Of a stretch of DNA of 64,000 bases, positions 56,801 to 64,000 are shown in pieces; positions within the stretch are counted from its first letter, which is position 1, and each line of letters begins with the position of its first letter. Source of the DNA: Eubacterium xylanophilum ATCC 35991 (GTDB taxonomy: Bacteria > Bacillota > Clostridia > Lachnospirales > Lachnospiraceae); contig NZ_KI912470.1 in assembly GCF_000518685.1 (NCBI RefSeq), positions 96,623-160,622 of the forward strand, written 5' to 3'. The position numbers and the translations under genes were made by a program. The notes beneath the pieces were generated by a model, which saw only the letters and a program-made list of their open reading frames with translations, had not been told where the DNA came from and did no database searches.

Positions 56801-57506
56801 AGACGATTATGCTCATCTGCGATTTCGAATAAGCGATACGGGGAAAGGAATAGCAAAAAAGGATTTAAATGCTATTTTTGTCACTTATGATAGGCTTGGA
56901 GAAGAGGATGAGGGAACTCTCAATGAAACCGGACTGGGATTAGATATCACCTATAAGTTGGTGAAAATTTTAGGAGGAGATATTCGCTGTAAGAGTAAGG
57001 TTGGAGAGGGAACCGAGTTTGTAATTGATTTGGATCAGAGAATAATCGATGAAACTCCGATTGGAAAATTTGAGGAGTCAGTCGACGAAGAAAACACGGA
57101 AAACACATATAAACCGAGCTTTGTAGCGCCGGATGTGGATATTCTTGTGGTTGGAGATAATCCATCCAATATAAATATTATCAAGGGCTTGCTTAGAGAT
57201 ACTAAGGTCTTTGTTACAACATCTCATAGTGGAGAAGATGCCCTTGAGGCCATCAAGGATTCCAAGTTCGATATCATTGTCATAGAGCAAGTACTGGCAG
57301 GTATGGATGGCATAGAGACTGTTGACAAGATAAGGAAATATGATGAAAATATTCCGATATATCTAATCGTTTCAGGTGACCTAGTCACGGAAGAATACTT
57401 GGAATCAAACGAGAATAATGGAATACTTAAACTTCCTATTGATTATAGAGAATTAGAGAATATAATTATGAAACATATTTCTGATAATATCATGATAAAA
57501 TATTAA
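53877..57506 (+). CDS. Propeller-type hybrid histidine kinase with degenerate receiver
   Basis: A 1209-residue membrane sensor kinase. After a signal-anchor helix (about 9-24) come many two-component-propeller repeats (DGHVWVGGYAGVMRF, IWVGTNDNGVVV, LPSSSIRNFAEDSSGNIF). A Y_Y_Y-like domain follows (about 650-750), then a membrane helix (about 772-793) and a kinase: H-box SHEILTPINAIMG with His831, N-box NLLTNSVKYTE, G1 ISDTGKGIAKKD, G2 TGLGLDI. The C-terminal receiver (about 1085-1205) reads VVGDNPSN (normally DD), and the phospho-acceptor is Glu1137 (IVIEQVLAGMDG), with Lys in LKLPI kept. The start 53877 follows AGGAGGTG. Confidence 0.88.
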   Translation: MKKEEGKLIYIFMMIFACMSAVITWDDSLAASTDDQVKSASAEKYDFYGGGYAATGQIFGAGYTTELYNSTNKLPTSDAMYIMGSRDGHVWVGGYAGVMRFDGSEFERLDASEGLTSARAIFEDSKGRIWVGTNDNGVVVVDNGTKTHLTYKDGLPSSSIRNFAEDSSGNIFISTTSGICYADSNYNIHGIPGADLSNERILRLTSDSTGRIYGQTASGLVFAIENKRIEEVYTSEQLGMGLITTILADPWNPGNVYIGTEESVVYCGKFGSRSDDMRKIPLGDIGSVHWLNFDCKRIWVSSTTEIGYLNENKHFCKLSNIPVNSGIEMATSDYQGNIWLASSTQGVMKIVTNNFVDLTGEVGLPREVVNSACIYHNCIYIGTDNGLRVLDYNKKQVTNKLTEYVGNDRVRCIKTDNDGNLWVSTYTGNKGVICYTNEETLKVFTTNNGLPHNEVRSLAIGKAGRVLVGTNGGLAVIQDDDVVRTVGTQEGITNTVCLTVEEELSGSIIVGTDGDGLYEIKNDSIRKYGREDGLTSDVVLRVIRDDARHVTWIITSNSIEYMKNGKIYQIKSIPFNYNYDMCFDNKDNAWILSSYGVYSINVEDMLNDSVNNYSLYTLENGLPYSITTSSYSMKDEDGNLYIPGRNGLIKVDINDYNVKRDKVLIDIHSIYCDEMRIYPDANGEYQIPSSTGRVKIKASVMDYTMLNPTVRVYMEGVTDEGICVPMSQLDSLEYTNLPYGDYKLHIQIIDRVTGNALQDSTFNIKKIAKYSELLIVKILGLGLIVLFVGFVVWRIMKSTVVARQYEEISEAKEAAERANEAKSRFLASISHEILTPINAIMGTNEIMGREDTTGVPQEYRDAIRRYRTNIRNASESLYALISELLNISKIETGQISLVEEEYDLSKFIRSAISMTRIRSEEKGIKLNVSIDELLPSKLYGDIAKIEQILLNLLTNSVKYTEVGEIKVNISMTSRKDDYAHLRFRISDTGKGIAKKDLNAIFVTYDRLGEEDEGTLNETGLGLDITYKLVKILGGDIRCKSKVGEGTEFVIDLDQRIIDETPIGKFEESVDEENTENTYKPSFVAPDVDILVVGDNPSNINIIKGLLRDTKVFVTTSHSGEDALEAIKDSKFDIIVIEQVLAGMDGIETVDKIRKYDENIPIYLIVSGDLVTEEYLESNENNGILKLPIDYRELENIIMKHISDNIMIKY

Positions 57507-57531
57507 TCATAGGATTGCTAGGGGGAATTTT

Positions 57532-59892
57532 GTGATATTTGATTTTATACGAGAACATCAAATGAATATTATGCTGGCACTTTGTGCAATATGCGCCAAT
57601 ATGGCAATATTGCTTATGTTTACGCGCTTTTTAACTCCGAGAAGAAGGTTGATACTGATCCTTATGGAAGTAGCGGCGACTCTCCTGTTGGGGTTTGATA
57701 GAGCTGCGTATCTTTATAAAGGGGATATTTCAGATGTTGCATATATTATGGTGAGATTATCCAATTTTATGGTATTTTTCCTCACTTCAGCAATTGTATT
57801 TATATTTAATATTTATATTACGGACTTATTGTTAAATGAGGGAAAATTAGAGGTTGTTCCCAAAAGATTAAAGTTTATTCAGGTCATAACTATAATCGGA
57901 ATGCTCATGGCAGTTGTGTCTCATTTCACAGGGCTATATTACTATATTGATAGCAATAATGTATATCACAGAGGTCCTGGATTTCTCCTTTGTTACGTTA
58001 TTCCTGTAATTGCTCCGATTGTTCAATTTTCTGTAATTAGAGCTTATAAGAAAAAGTTTAGTCGCTTGATTTATGTATCACTCACATTGTATGTTTTCAT
58101 CCCAATTATTGTGGGAATTATACAGATTTTTACATATGGATTATCTATAGTTAATATGGCAATGGTCCTTGTTTCGATTTCATTGTATATTTTTTCCTAC
58201 CTGGATGTTAACGACGCCATAGAAAGGAAACATCAGATAGAGGTTGAAAATCTTGAGAAAGACCAACAGAGTATGAAACGACTTTTTGACCAAACTGCGA
58301 TGGCGTTTGTAAAAGCGGTTGAGAAAAGAGATGCAAGTTCGGTGGGACATTCTCTTTGCGTGGCCAAGGTGTCGAGAATTATAGCAGAAAGAGCCGGTAA
58401 AAACAAAGAGGAATGCGATGAGGTCTACTATGCCTCTCTTCTCCACGACGTGGGATTGATTGGAATAGCCGACGCGGAAATGCACACATCGACATTAGAT
58501 GACAAAGGCTATGAAAGAGCCAAACTAAAATCAACTCTCAGCGCTGATATCCTGGCGAATATCACAGAATATCCTTATCTCAGTCAGGCGGCAAAGTCCG
58601 TATGTGAAAAATATGACGGATCTGGGTATCCTGACGGTTTAAAGGGAGAAGAGATACCGGATATTTCTCGAATAATAGCTGTTGCAAATGCATATGACAT
58701 ATTGGCATCCAAGGATGATAAGTACTCGGCTCGCTCTTATCAGGTCATGAGGGAAGAGTTTATCAAGCAATCCGGAAAGGTGTTTGATCCGAAGTATGCA
58801 GATATAATGATCAAGATTTTAGATGAGAAACAGGAACAAGTAAATACAGATGAAAAACTAGAACCGGAAAAGGCAATAAAATGTTCTGCCTACAGAGAAG
58901 AAGTTACAACGGGAGTCCTCCTGAAAGAGGAGAAGGTGAGTATCAAATTCAATTGTAACGAGACTAAATCCCAAGACAGTGATTTTTCTGCACCATCTAT
59001 AATTGTATTTGATTCAGATGATAGGAGTATTCACAGTAACTCTAAGGCCATCGAAGAGTACCGTTATGTGGAATTTGGAGAAGTGTGGTTTGACGGGAAT
59101 TTCATATGCACAAGTGCAAGAAATATTGAAACGATAATTAAAGATGACGATAATATGATCAAAGATGCCAGTGAATATGAGATTATAGCAGGGAAATACG
59201 AGGATCATTTGTTGATAATTATGAGAAGTGCAACTCAAACTCTTGAGACAATTATAGCGCTTCCGGATAATTCAAATTCTGCCTATATAAGCTTGACAGG
59301 GGAAAATTGCGATATAAGCAATATTGTAATTAAGAGGGTTGGTGCATGTCTGACTGAGAACAGTATTAGAAAGATTGTCAAGAAAATTAATTATACAAAT
59401 CGATTAGAATCTGACATACCAAATGTTCAGATTGACAGAACCTGTTCCGCCTTCACAGAGGGAATCCTTCTTAATGATGATATTGATATTAGTTTTCATT
59501 CACGAAGTCTTCCGTCTTCGAATCTTGTTTGGCAGTGCCCTTATGTGCTTTTGTATTACTCGGATGACGGGCGAGTTTATGGACGTGGATATTATGAATA
59601 TGCTTTGATAAAGCTCAATGGTGAGGGGACTGGAAAATCAAGTCTTGTCGACAATACATTCACCATGAGTAAATCCGAAGACTTCCCTGGATGGGATGAG
59701 TGGAAGAGAAGGAATAAAGAGGGATTGGAGTACTTGGTTTCTGTTGAAAAGAATAAAAAGAGGGTTAAGATAATATCAGATAATCTTGGTATTCATATTG
59801 AGAATATTACCAATTTTTCAGATAAAATAGACAAGGTTTATGTATCATTAACCGGTGATCAAGTCGCACTGACCGACATTAGGGTGGAGTAA
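57532..59892 (+). CDS. Membrane protein with degenerate HD-GYP domain and duplicated C-terminal repeat
   Basis: A 786-residue protein starting at GTG behind AGGGGGAATTTT. About seven membrane helices (residues 8-225) are followed by an HD-GYP-like domain. His305-Asp306 (LLHDVGLIG) and GYP (365-367) are kept. The HH pair is Val357-Cys358, the KTH His is absent (KSTLSAD) and VAD is VAN. The C-terminal 330 residues contain two similar beta-rich units, beginning TGVLLKEEKVSIKF and EGILLNDDIDISFH and ending ISLTGENCDISNI and VSLTGDQVALTDI. These are lectin-like by impression only. Loss of metal ligands suggests a non-catalytic sensor or c-di-GMP reader. It follows the hybrid kinase by 25 bases. 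Confidence 0.82.
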   Translation: MIFDFIREHQMNIMLALCAICANMAILLMFTRFLTPRRRLILILMEVAATLLLGFDRAAYLYKGDISDVAYIMVRLSNFMVFFLTSAIVFIFNIYITDLLLNEGKLEVVPKRLKFIQVITIIGMLMAVVSHFTGLYYYIDSNNVYHRGPGFLLCYVIPVIAPIVQFSVIRAYKKKFSRLIYVSLTLYVFIPIIVGIIQIFTYGLSIVNMAMVLVSISLYIFSYLDVNDAIERKHQIEVENLEKDQQSMKRLFDQTAMAFVKAVEKRDASSVGHSLCVAKVSRIIAERAGKNKEECDEVYYASLLHDVGLIGIADAEMHTSTLDDKGYERAKLKSTLSADILANITEYPYLSQAAKSVCEKYDGSGYPDGLKGEEIPDISRIIAVANAYDILASKDDKYSARSYQVMREEFIKQSGKVFDPKYADIMIKILDEKQEQVNTDEKLEPEKAIKCSAYREEVTTGVLLKEEKVSIKFNCNETKSQDSDFSAPSIIVFDSDDRSIHSNSKAIEEYRYVEFGEVWFDGNFICTSARNIETIIKDDDNMIKDASEYEIIAGKYEDHLLIIMRSATQTLETIIALPDNSNSAYISLTGENCDISNIVIKRVGACLTENSIRKIVKKINYTNRLESDIPNVQIDRTCSAFTEGILLNDDIDISFHSRSLPSSNLVWQCPYVLLYYSDDGRVYGRGYYEYALIKLNGEGTGKSSLVDNTFTMSKSEDFPGWDEWKRRNKEGLEYLVSVEKNKKRVKIISDNLGIHIENITNFSDKIDKVYVSLTGDQVALTDIRVE

Positions 59893-59899
59893 TAAAAGG

Positions 59900-60131
59900 T
59901 CATAAGACAGTATCCCAACAGATATACAGCCCTGCAGGCTGCCAATGTGGAAGACGGTGATGAGAAGTATGGGATACTAAGAAGGGTGATTTTAAGAAAA
60001 TATCAACACCTAGTTTTAGTGCCGGGAAAATGTACTTTGGAGATATGATATTTGACAAATCAGGAAATGTATTTTGTCTTGGGAATACTATTAAGAGCGG
60101 TACTCCGACGAATCTTTTCTGGTATTATTGA
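59900..60131 (+). pseudogene. Decayed 3' fragment of a paralogue of the secreted protein at 50629
   Basis: One frame gives ANVEDGDEKYGIL, and a shifted frame from about 59987 gives GDFKKIS...SAGKMYFGDMIFDKSGNVFCLG and ends in FWYY. These match, in order, DLEDEDDKYGLL and FKAGNFYVGTMMFDKSGDLYAMG near the C-terminus of the gene at 50629. The stretch between them (about 30 codons) is missing, the frame shifts, and no start or ribosome site is left. This is a relic, not a functional gene. Confidence 0.75.
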
Positions 60132-60142
60132 TGATGATAATA

Positions 60143-60185
60143 GAAAAGGTATTTGTTCTTATTTTGAGAATAAATACCCTTTTTG
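60143..60185 (+). terminator. Terminator at the end of the signalling locus
   Basis: The inverted repeat AAAGGTATTTGTTCT/AGAATAAATACCCTTT ends in TTTTT, closing the transcript of the kinase operon. Confidence 0.8.
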
Positions 60186-60218
60186 GGCATTTTATATGAA
60201 GATAAAGTATAAAAACCC

Positions 60219-60247
60219 TTGAAATTTCAAGCGTTTTCGTATACAAT
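60219..60247 (+). promoter_or_regulatory. Promoter of rsmD operon
   Basis: TTGAAA (60219-60224), 17 bases, TACAAT (60242-60247). The -35 box lies in the palindrome CTTGAAATTTCAAG. Confidence 0.7.
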
Positions 60248-60294
60248 AGATTGGGTAGGGGTAGGTGTGTGCAAAATTTGACGGAGGAATTCTA

Positions 60295-60849
60295 ATGAGA
60301 GTAATCGCTGGAAAGGCAAGAAGGATTCCCCTTGTTACAGCTGAGGGCAAAGATACAAGGCCTACGACAGATAGGATTAAGGAGACACTTTTTAATATTA
60401 TTCAAGATGATGTTCCGGGAGCGATGTTTCTTGATTTGTTTAGTGGATCTGGTGCAATTGGAATCGAGGCACTTAGCAGAGGGGCGAAGAAGGCATATTT
60501 GGTTGAATTTGCCAGAGAGCCATTGAAGTGTATAAAGGCAAATCTTCAGAAGACAAGACTTGAAGAAGATGCTGTGGTTCTGCCGATTGAGGCCACATAT
60601 AGTATCGCCAAGCTTGGCAATGATGGGATTAAGTTTGATATCATATATGCGGATCCACCGTATAGATCGGGGTTCGAAGAGAAGATAGTGGACTTGATTG
60701 CCCATTCTAATATAGTCAAGGAAGATACTTTGGTCATAATAGAATCGGCATTGGAAACGGAAGTTGATTATATCGATGACAGCTTATATGAAGTTGTAAA
60801 GATTAAAGAATATAAGACGAATAAACATATCTTTTTAAGAGTAAGATAA
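60295..60849 (+). CDS. rsmD: 16S rRNA (guanine(966)-N(2))-methyltransferase
   Basis: A 184-residue RsmD. MRVIAGKARRIPL opens the protein, RPTTDRIKETLFNII marks the rRNA-binding part, FLDLFSGSGAIGIEALSRGA is the SAM-binding motif I, and YADPPY is the catalytic NPPY-type motif. It methylates G966 of 16S rRNA. The ATG at 60295 follows ACGGAGGAATT; an upstream start at 60265 lacks a site. coaD, its usual neighbour, is not present here. Confidence 0.95.
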   Translation: MRVIAGKARRIPLVTAEGKDTRPTTDRIKETLFNIIQDDVPGAMFLDLFSGSGAIGIEALSRGAKKAYLVEFAREPLKCIKANLQKTRLEEDAVVLPIEATYSIAKLGNDGIKFDIIYADPPYRSGFEEKIVDLIAHSNIVKEDTLVIIESALETEVDYIDDSLYEVVKIKEYKTNKHIFLRVR

Positions 60850-60875
60850 CAAAGATGAAAGGAAAAGGTAATAAT

Positions 60876-61511
60876 ATGACTAAGTCAAAGATTGAACAAT
60901 TGCTTGATGAATTGGCAGATTATATCGATGGTTGCAAGGGGAGTAAGTTAGCGCCAAACAGAGTTACCATTGATAGGGATGTATTCTATGAAATATTTGA
61001 GGATTTGCAGAGCAGTATTCCGGAGGAGATTTCAAGATATCAGAAGATTATTCAAAACAAGGATAAGATTATCGAGAAGGCTCAGGAAGATGCATCTGTT
61101 ATGGTTAGTGAAGCTCAGACTAAGACTGAACGACTTCTAGATGAGAACGAGATGGTTCAAGAGGCATATAGAAGAGCTGAAGAGATCATGGCCCAGGCTC
61201 AGGCTGAGGCTGAGCAGATTGTTGGAGAAGCAGTTGCTCAAAGTGATGAGATTAGGAAAAGTGCGCTTGTTTATACAAGTGATTTGCTCGGTGGAGCTGG
61301 CAAGAATATTGAAGCTGCTCTCAATGAGTTTGAGACAAAGTCAACTATGTTGATTTCTGCTTTGAAGATGGATGCAGAAGAAATCCGTAATAACAGAGCA
61401 GAATTACAATCACAGATAGAGGGGCAGGATGTTCAACCTGAAGAGGTTGCAGCACCTACAGAAGAGAGTATCGAGGAGATTACTTTTGAACCTGTAAATC
61501 CTGAAGAATAA
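60876..61511 (+). CDS. Coiled-coil protein resembling ATP-synthase b/H-type subunits
   Basis: A 211-residue soluble protein with a long alpha-helical, Ala/Glu-rich coiled coil (about residues 55-140, including EEIMAQAQAEAEQIVGEAVA) and an acidic C-terminal tail rich in Glu, Pro and Val. Similar proteins are often labelled ATPase or DivIVA-like on weak grounds. I cannot name a function. The ATG at 60876 follows GAAAGGAAAAGG; the ATG at 60855 has none. It lies between rsmD and ackA and is probably co-transcribed with them. Confidence 0.6.
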   Translation: MTKSKIEQLLDELADYIDGCKGSKLAPNRVTIDRDVFYEIFEDLQSSIPEEISRYQKIIQNKDKIIEKAQEDASVMVSEAQTKTERLLDENEMVQEAYRRAEEIMAQAQAEAEQIVGEAVAQSDEIRKSALVYTSDLLGGAGKNIEAALNEFETKSTMLISALKMDAEEIRNNRAELQSQIEGQDVQPEEVAAPTEESIEEITFEPVNPEE

Positions 61512-61542
61512 TAATATAAATAATTGAAAGAAGGCATTAAAG

Positions 61543-62733
61543 ATGAAAGTATTAGTTATCAATTGTGGAAGCTCATCTCTGAAGTATCAGCTTATTGATT
61601 CAGATACAGAGGAGTCATTGGCAGTAGGTTTGTGCGAGAGAATAGGTATTGACGGAAGGCTTAATCACACTCCAAAAGGTCAGGATAAAGTGGTTATTAA
61701 TCAGGATATGCCAGACCATAAAGTTGCTATTAAGATGGTTATTGATGCACTTACAGATAAAGATCATGGAGTGATAGCAAGTCTCGATGAGATTGACGCA
61801 GTTGGTCATAGAGTTGTGCACGGTGGAGATAAATTTGCAGAGTCAGTTGTTATTGATGATGAGGTTATCAAGGGTATTGAGGAAGTAAGTCCTCTCGCTC
61901 CTTTGCATAATCCTGCAAATCTTATTGGAATTAGAGCATGCAAGAGCATCATGCCGGATGTTCCCGGTGTTGTAGTATTTGATACAGCATTCCATCAGAC
62001 TATGGAACCGGTTGCATATATGTATGGACTCCCATATGAGTGCTATGAGAAGTATAAAGTTCGTAGATATGGATTCCACGGAACAAGTCATAGCTTTGTA
62101 TCTAAGAGAGCCATGGATATTCTTGGACTAGATCCTGACAATTCCAAGATAATTGTTTGTCACCTTGGAAATGGTGCCAGCGTCACAGCAGTAAAAAATG
62201 GCAAGTCAGTTGACACATCAATGGGTCTAACACCATTGGAAGGTCTCGTGATGGGTACCAGATCAGGAGACATTGATCCGGCCATCATCGAATATTTGGC
62301 TAAAAACATGAACAAATCTCTTGAGGAAGTTATGAATATCATCAACAAAGAATCAGGTGTATATGGACTCTCAGGAGTTTCAAGTGACTTTAGAGATTTG
62401 GAAGCGGCTGCCAATGAGGGCAATGAGAGAGCACAGTTGGCTCAAGAAGTATTTGCTTATAGAGTGCTTAAGTACATAGGTGCATATACAGCTGCTCTTG
62501 ATGGCGTAGATGCAATAGTATTTACTGCTGGTCTCGGTGAAAATAACGCGTTAATGCGCGGTATGATTTGCAAGAACCTTGGTTTCTTGGGAATTAATAT
62601 TGATAAAGAAAAGAATTCAATTAGAGGACAAGAACAGGTTATCTCAACACCGGACAGTAAGGTGTCAGTAGTTGTAGTTCCTACTAATGAGGAGCTTGCA
62701 ATTGCCAGAGAAGCTGTTGCGCTAATTAAGTAA
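61543..62733 (+). CDS. ackA: Acetate kinase
   Basis: A 396-residue AckA that makes ATP from acetyl phosphate during fermentation. Family motifs are [15 protein letters not shown] at the start, [39 protein letters not shown], and [10 protein letters not shown] near the C-terminus. It lies 31 bases after the coiled-coil gene behind AAAGAAGGC. Its usual partner pta is not in the window. Confidence 0.98.
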   Translation: MKVLVINCGSSSLKYQLIDSDTEESLAVGLCERIGIDGRLNHTPKGQDKVVINQDMPDHKVAIKMVIDALTDKDHGVIASLDEIDAVGHRVVHGGDKFAESVVIDDEVIKGIEEVSPLAPLHNPANLIGIRACKSIMPDVPGVVVFDTAFHQTMEPVAYMYGLPYECYEKYKVRRYGFHGTSHSFVSKRAMDILGLDPDNSKIIVCHLGNGASVTAVKNGKSVDTSMGLTPLEGLVMGTRSGDIDPAIIEYLAKNMNKSLEEVMNIINKESGVYGLSGVSSDFRDLEAAANEGNERAQLAQEVFAYRVLKYIGAYTAALDGVDAIVFTAGLGENNALMRGMICKNLGFLGINIDKEKNSIRGQEQVISTPDSKVSVVVVPTNEELAIAREAVALIK

Positions 62734-62788
62734 TTTGCTCTTCTAGAGATGATAAATTGAGCGGATTATTTTAAAAGGGGAAATGAAA

Positions 62789-63061
62789 ATGATAAAGTCG
62801 ATAATTACAGTTGTTGGAAAAGATAGTGTGGGAATCATTGCTAAGGTTTGCACATATCTTTCAGAGGATAATATCAATATACTTGATATATCTCAGACAA
62901 TCGTTAATGGATATTTCAATATGATGATGATTGCAGATGTTTCAAATGCATCAAATAGCTTTGAGAGTATCGCCGAAGAGCTCGAGAAACTCGGCGATGA
63001 GATCGGTTGTATTATCAAGATTCAGCGCGAGGATATATTCAATTCTATGCATAGAATTTAA
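62789..63061 (+). CDS. ACT domain protein (UPF0237 family)
   Basis: A 90-residue protein made of one ACT domain: ITVVGKDSVGIIAKVCTYLSEDNINILDISQTIV, then YFNMMMIADVS. ACT domains bind amino acids and regulate. The start at 62789 is chosen because AAAGGGG lies eight bases upstream; the ATG at 62783 is only two bases from it. UPF0237 genes stand next to UPF0210/PFL genes in many Firmicutes, as here. Confidence 0.92.
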   Translation: MIKSIITVVGKDSVGIIAKVCTYLSEDNINILDISQTIVNGYFNMMMIADVSNASNSFESIAEELEKLGDEIGCIIKIQREDIFNSMHRI

Positions 63062-63108
63062 AGGTGCAAAGAAGATAAATTTAATTTGATATGGAGGATG
63101 ATGCAATC

Positions 63109-64000
63109 GTGATAAACATAGATGAAGTTCTAGAAACTAACGCGATGATCGAAGAGGAAAACTTGGATGTCAGAACAATAACTATGGGAATTAGCTTGTT
63201 GGACTGTGCGGATTCTAAGTTGGACGTTTTATGTGACAATATATATAAACGAATAACTGAAAAAGCCAAGGACTTAGTTAAGGTTGGCGAAGATATAAGC
63301 AGAGAGTATGGAATTCCTATTGTAAATAAGAGAATTTCAGTTACGCCTATAGCATTAGTTGGTGGAGCCGCATGCAAGACTCCGGAGGATTTTGTGGAGA
63401 TTGCAAAGACTCTTAACAGAGCGGCAGAGGCGGTTGGAGTTAATTATATTGGTGGATATAGCGCGTTGGTTGCCAAGGAGATGACTAAGAGCGATGAAAA
63501 TCTCATCAAATCAATGCCTATGGCGCTTTCGTCTACTGACAGAGTGTGTAGTTCTGTAAATGTTGGTTCGACCAAGATTGGAATTAATATGGATGCAGTT
63601 AGACTTCTCGGACATATTATAAAAGAGACTGCAGCAGCAACAGCAGAAGAGGATTCAGTGGGATGTTCCAAGATTGTTGTATTCTGTAATGCTCCAGACG
63701 ATAATCCTTTTATGGCAGGAGCATTTCATGGAGTTACTGAGGGCGATGTTGTCATCAATGTCGGCGTAAGTGGCCCGGGAGTAGTAAAGAATGCTCTTAC
63801 CAAAGTGAAGGACAAAGATTTTACAGAAATATGTGAGACGATCAAAAAGACTGCATTTAAGATTACCAGAGTGGGCCAGTTGGTGGCTAGCGAGGCATCT
63901 AAGAGGTTAAATGTTCCGTTTGGAATTATCGATTTGTCTCTTGCACCTACTCCGGCAGTTGGAGATAGTATTGCAGAGATTTTTGAGACCCTTGGACTTG
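63109..64000 (+). CDS. PFL family protein (UPF0210/DUF711), 3' end cut by window
   Basis: An open frame from GTG 63109 runs off the right edge with no stop. [32 protein letters not shown] is the start typical of UPF0210/DUF711 proteins, a pyruvate-formate-lyase-like fold family of unknown activity. SVTPIALVG-type and [15 protein letters not shown] blocks follow, and 297 codons are present. The GGAGG at 63093-63097 lies 11 bases before the GTG. An in-frame ATG at 63091 overlaps this site and lacks its own. The ACT-domain gene just upstream is its usual neighbour and possible regulatory partner. Confidence 0.9.
   Translation, partial: MINIDEVLETNAMIEEENLDVRTITMGISLLDCADSKLDVLCDNIYKRITEKAKDLVKVGEDISREYGIPIVNKRISVTPIALVGGAACKTPEDFVEIAKTLNRAAEAVGVNYIGGYSALVAKEMTKSDENLIKSMPMALSSTDRVCSSVNVGSTKIGINMDAVRLLGHIIKETAAATAEEDSVGCSKIVVFCNAPDDNPFMAGAFHGVTEGDVVINVGVSGPGVVKNALTKVKDKDFTEICETIKKTAFKITRVGQLVASEASKRLNVPFGIIDLSLAPTPAVGDSIAEIFETLGL

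Noticed and set aside
59900-60131. A functional small gene after the second HD-GYP protein
   Set aside because: The frame shifts and the missing middle relative to the paralogue at 50629, with no start or ribosome site, indicate a relic.

Overview
The window looks like chromosome of a low-GC, anaerobic Firmicute, most likely a Lachnospiraceae member (Butyrivibrio/Lachnospira/Eubacterium type). This is inferred from gene content: an FprA-type flavodiiron protein, oxygen-sensitive NrdD/NrdG, a very large 2-hydroxyacyl-CoA dehydratase activase-type protein, a GerW-like protein, strong AGA usage for Arg, AGGAGG-type ribosome sites, and frequent GTG/TTG starts. No species can be named from sequence alone. 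About fifty genes are mostly on the + strand in long, tightly spaced operons. The minus-strand genes are a phosphoribosyltransferase-like gene, a small membrane protein and the giant activase.

Layout. 1-2.5 kb: end of a flavodiiron gene, a convergent PRTase-like gene, a small membrane protein and tRNA-Leu(CAG). 2.5-14 kb: a membrane-anchored PpiC-like foldase, purL, two unknown membrane proteins, cdaA-cdaR (c-di-AMP synthesis and control), leuA and a secreted NodB-type deacetylase. 14.0-14.65 kb: a gene-free, highly structured intergenic region with an array of short palindromic repeats. 14.65-26.8 kb: the activase-type giant, a CorA-like transporter, a rhomboid-like zinc-ribbon protein, a double GT-C glycosyltransferase and uncharacterised proteins. 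26.9-34.7 kb: gerW, rpmB, Asp23 and FakA-like genes, polA, coaE, a YycJ-like MBL protein and a NUDIX hydrolase. 34.7-39.7 kb: a four-gene Gld-type ABC export system. 39.8-42.2 kb: asnS and asnA. 42.3-44 kb: a probably foreign AlbA_2 ATP-binding regulator, a truncated response regulator and another palindromic repeat. 44-50.5 kb: an iron alcohol dehydrogenase and nrdD-nrdG-dut-recG. 50.6-60.1 kb: a secreted protein, an HD-GYP protein, a propeller hybrid histidine kinase, a second degenerate HD-GYP protein, and a decayed copy of the secreted protein. 60.3-64 kb: rsmD, a coiled-coil protein, ackA, an ACT-domain regulator and a PFL/UPF0210 protein cut by the window end.

The main things worth a second look are three. 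First, a dispersed REP-like palindrome family (six copies) has an upper stem that varies by compensatory changes while its length stays fixed. Second, the c-di-GMP-type signalling locus at 51.7-59.9 kb pairs an intact HD-GYP enzyme with a kinase whose receiver lacks its phospho-acceptor Asp, and with an HD-GYP homologue lacking several metal ligands; the locus is bracketed by a gene and its pseudogene paralogue. Third, several multi-domain proteins stand out: the double glycosyltransferase with a discoidin-like middle, the 1405-residue activase/dehydratase, and the PRTase without its acidic PRPP motif. Nothing in the window is a CRISPR array, prophage, rRNA operon or recognisable intact transposase.
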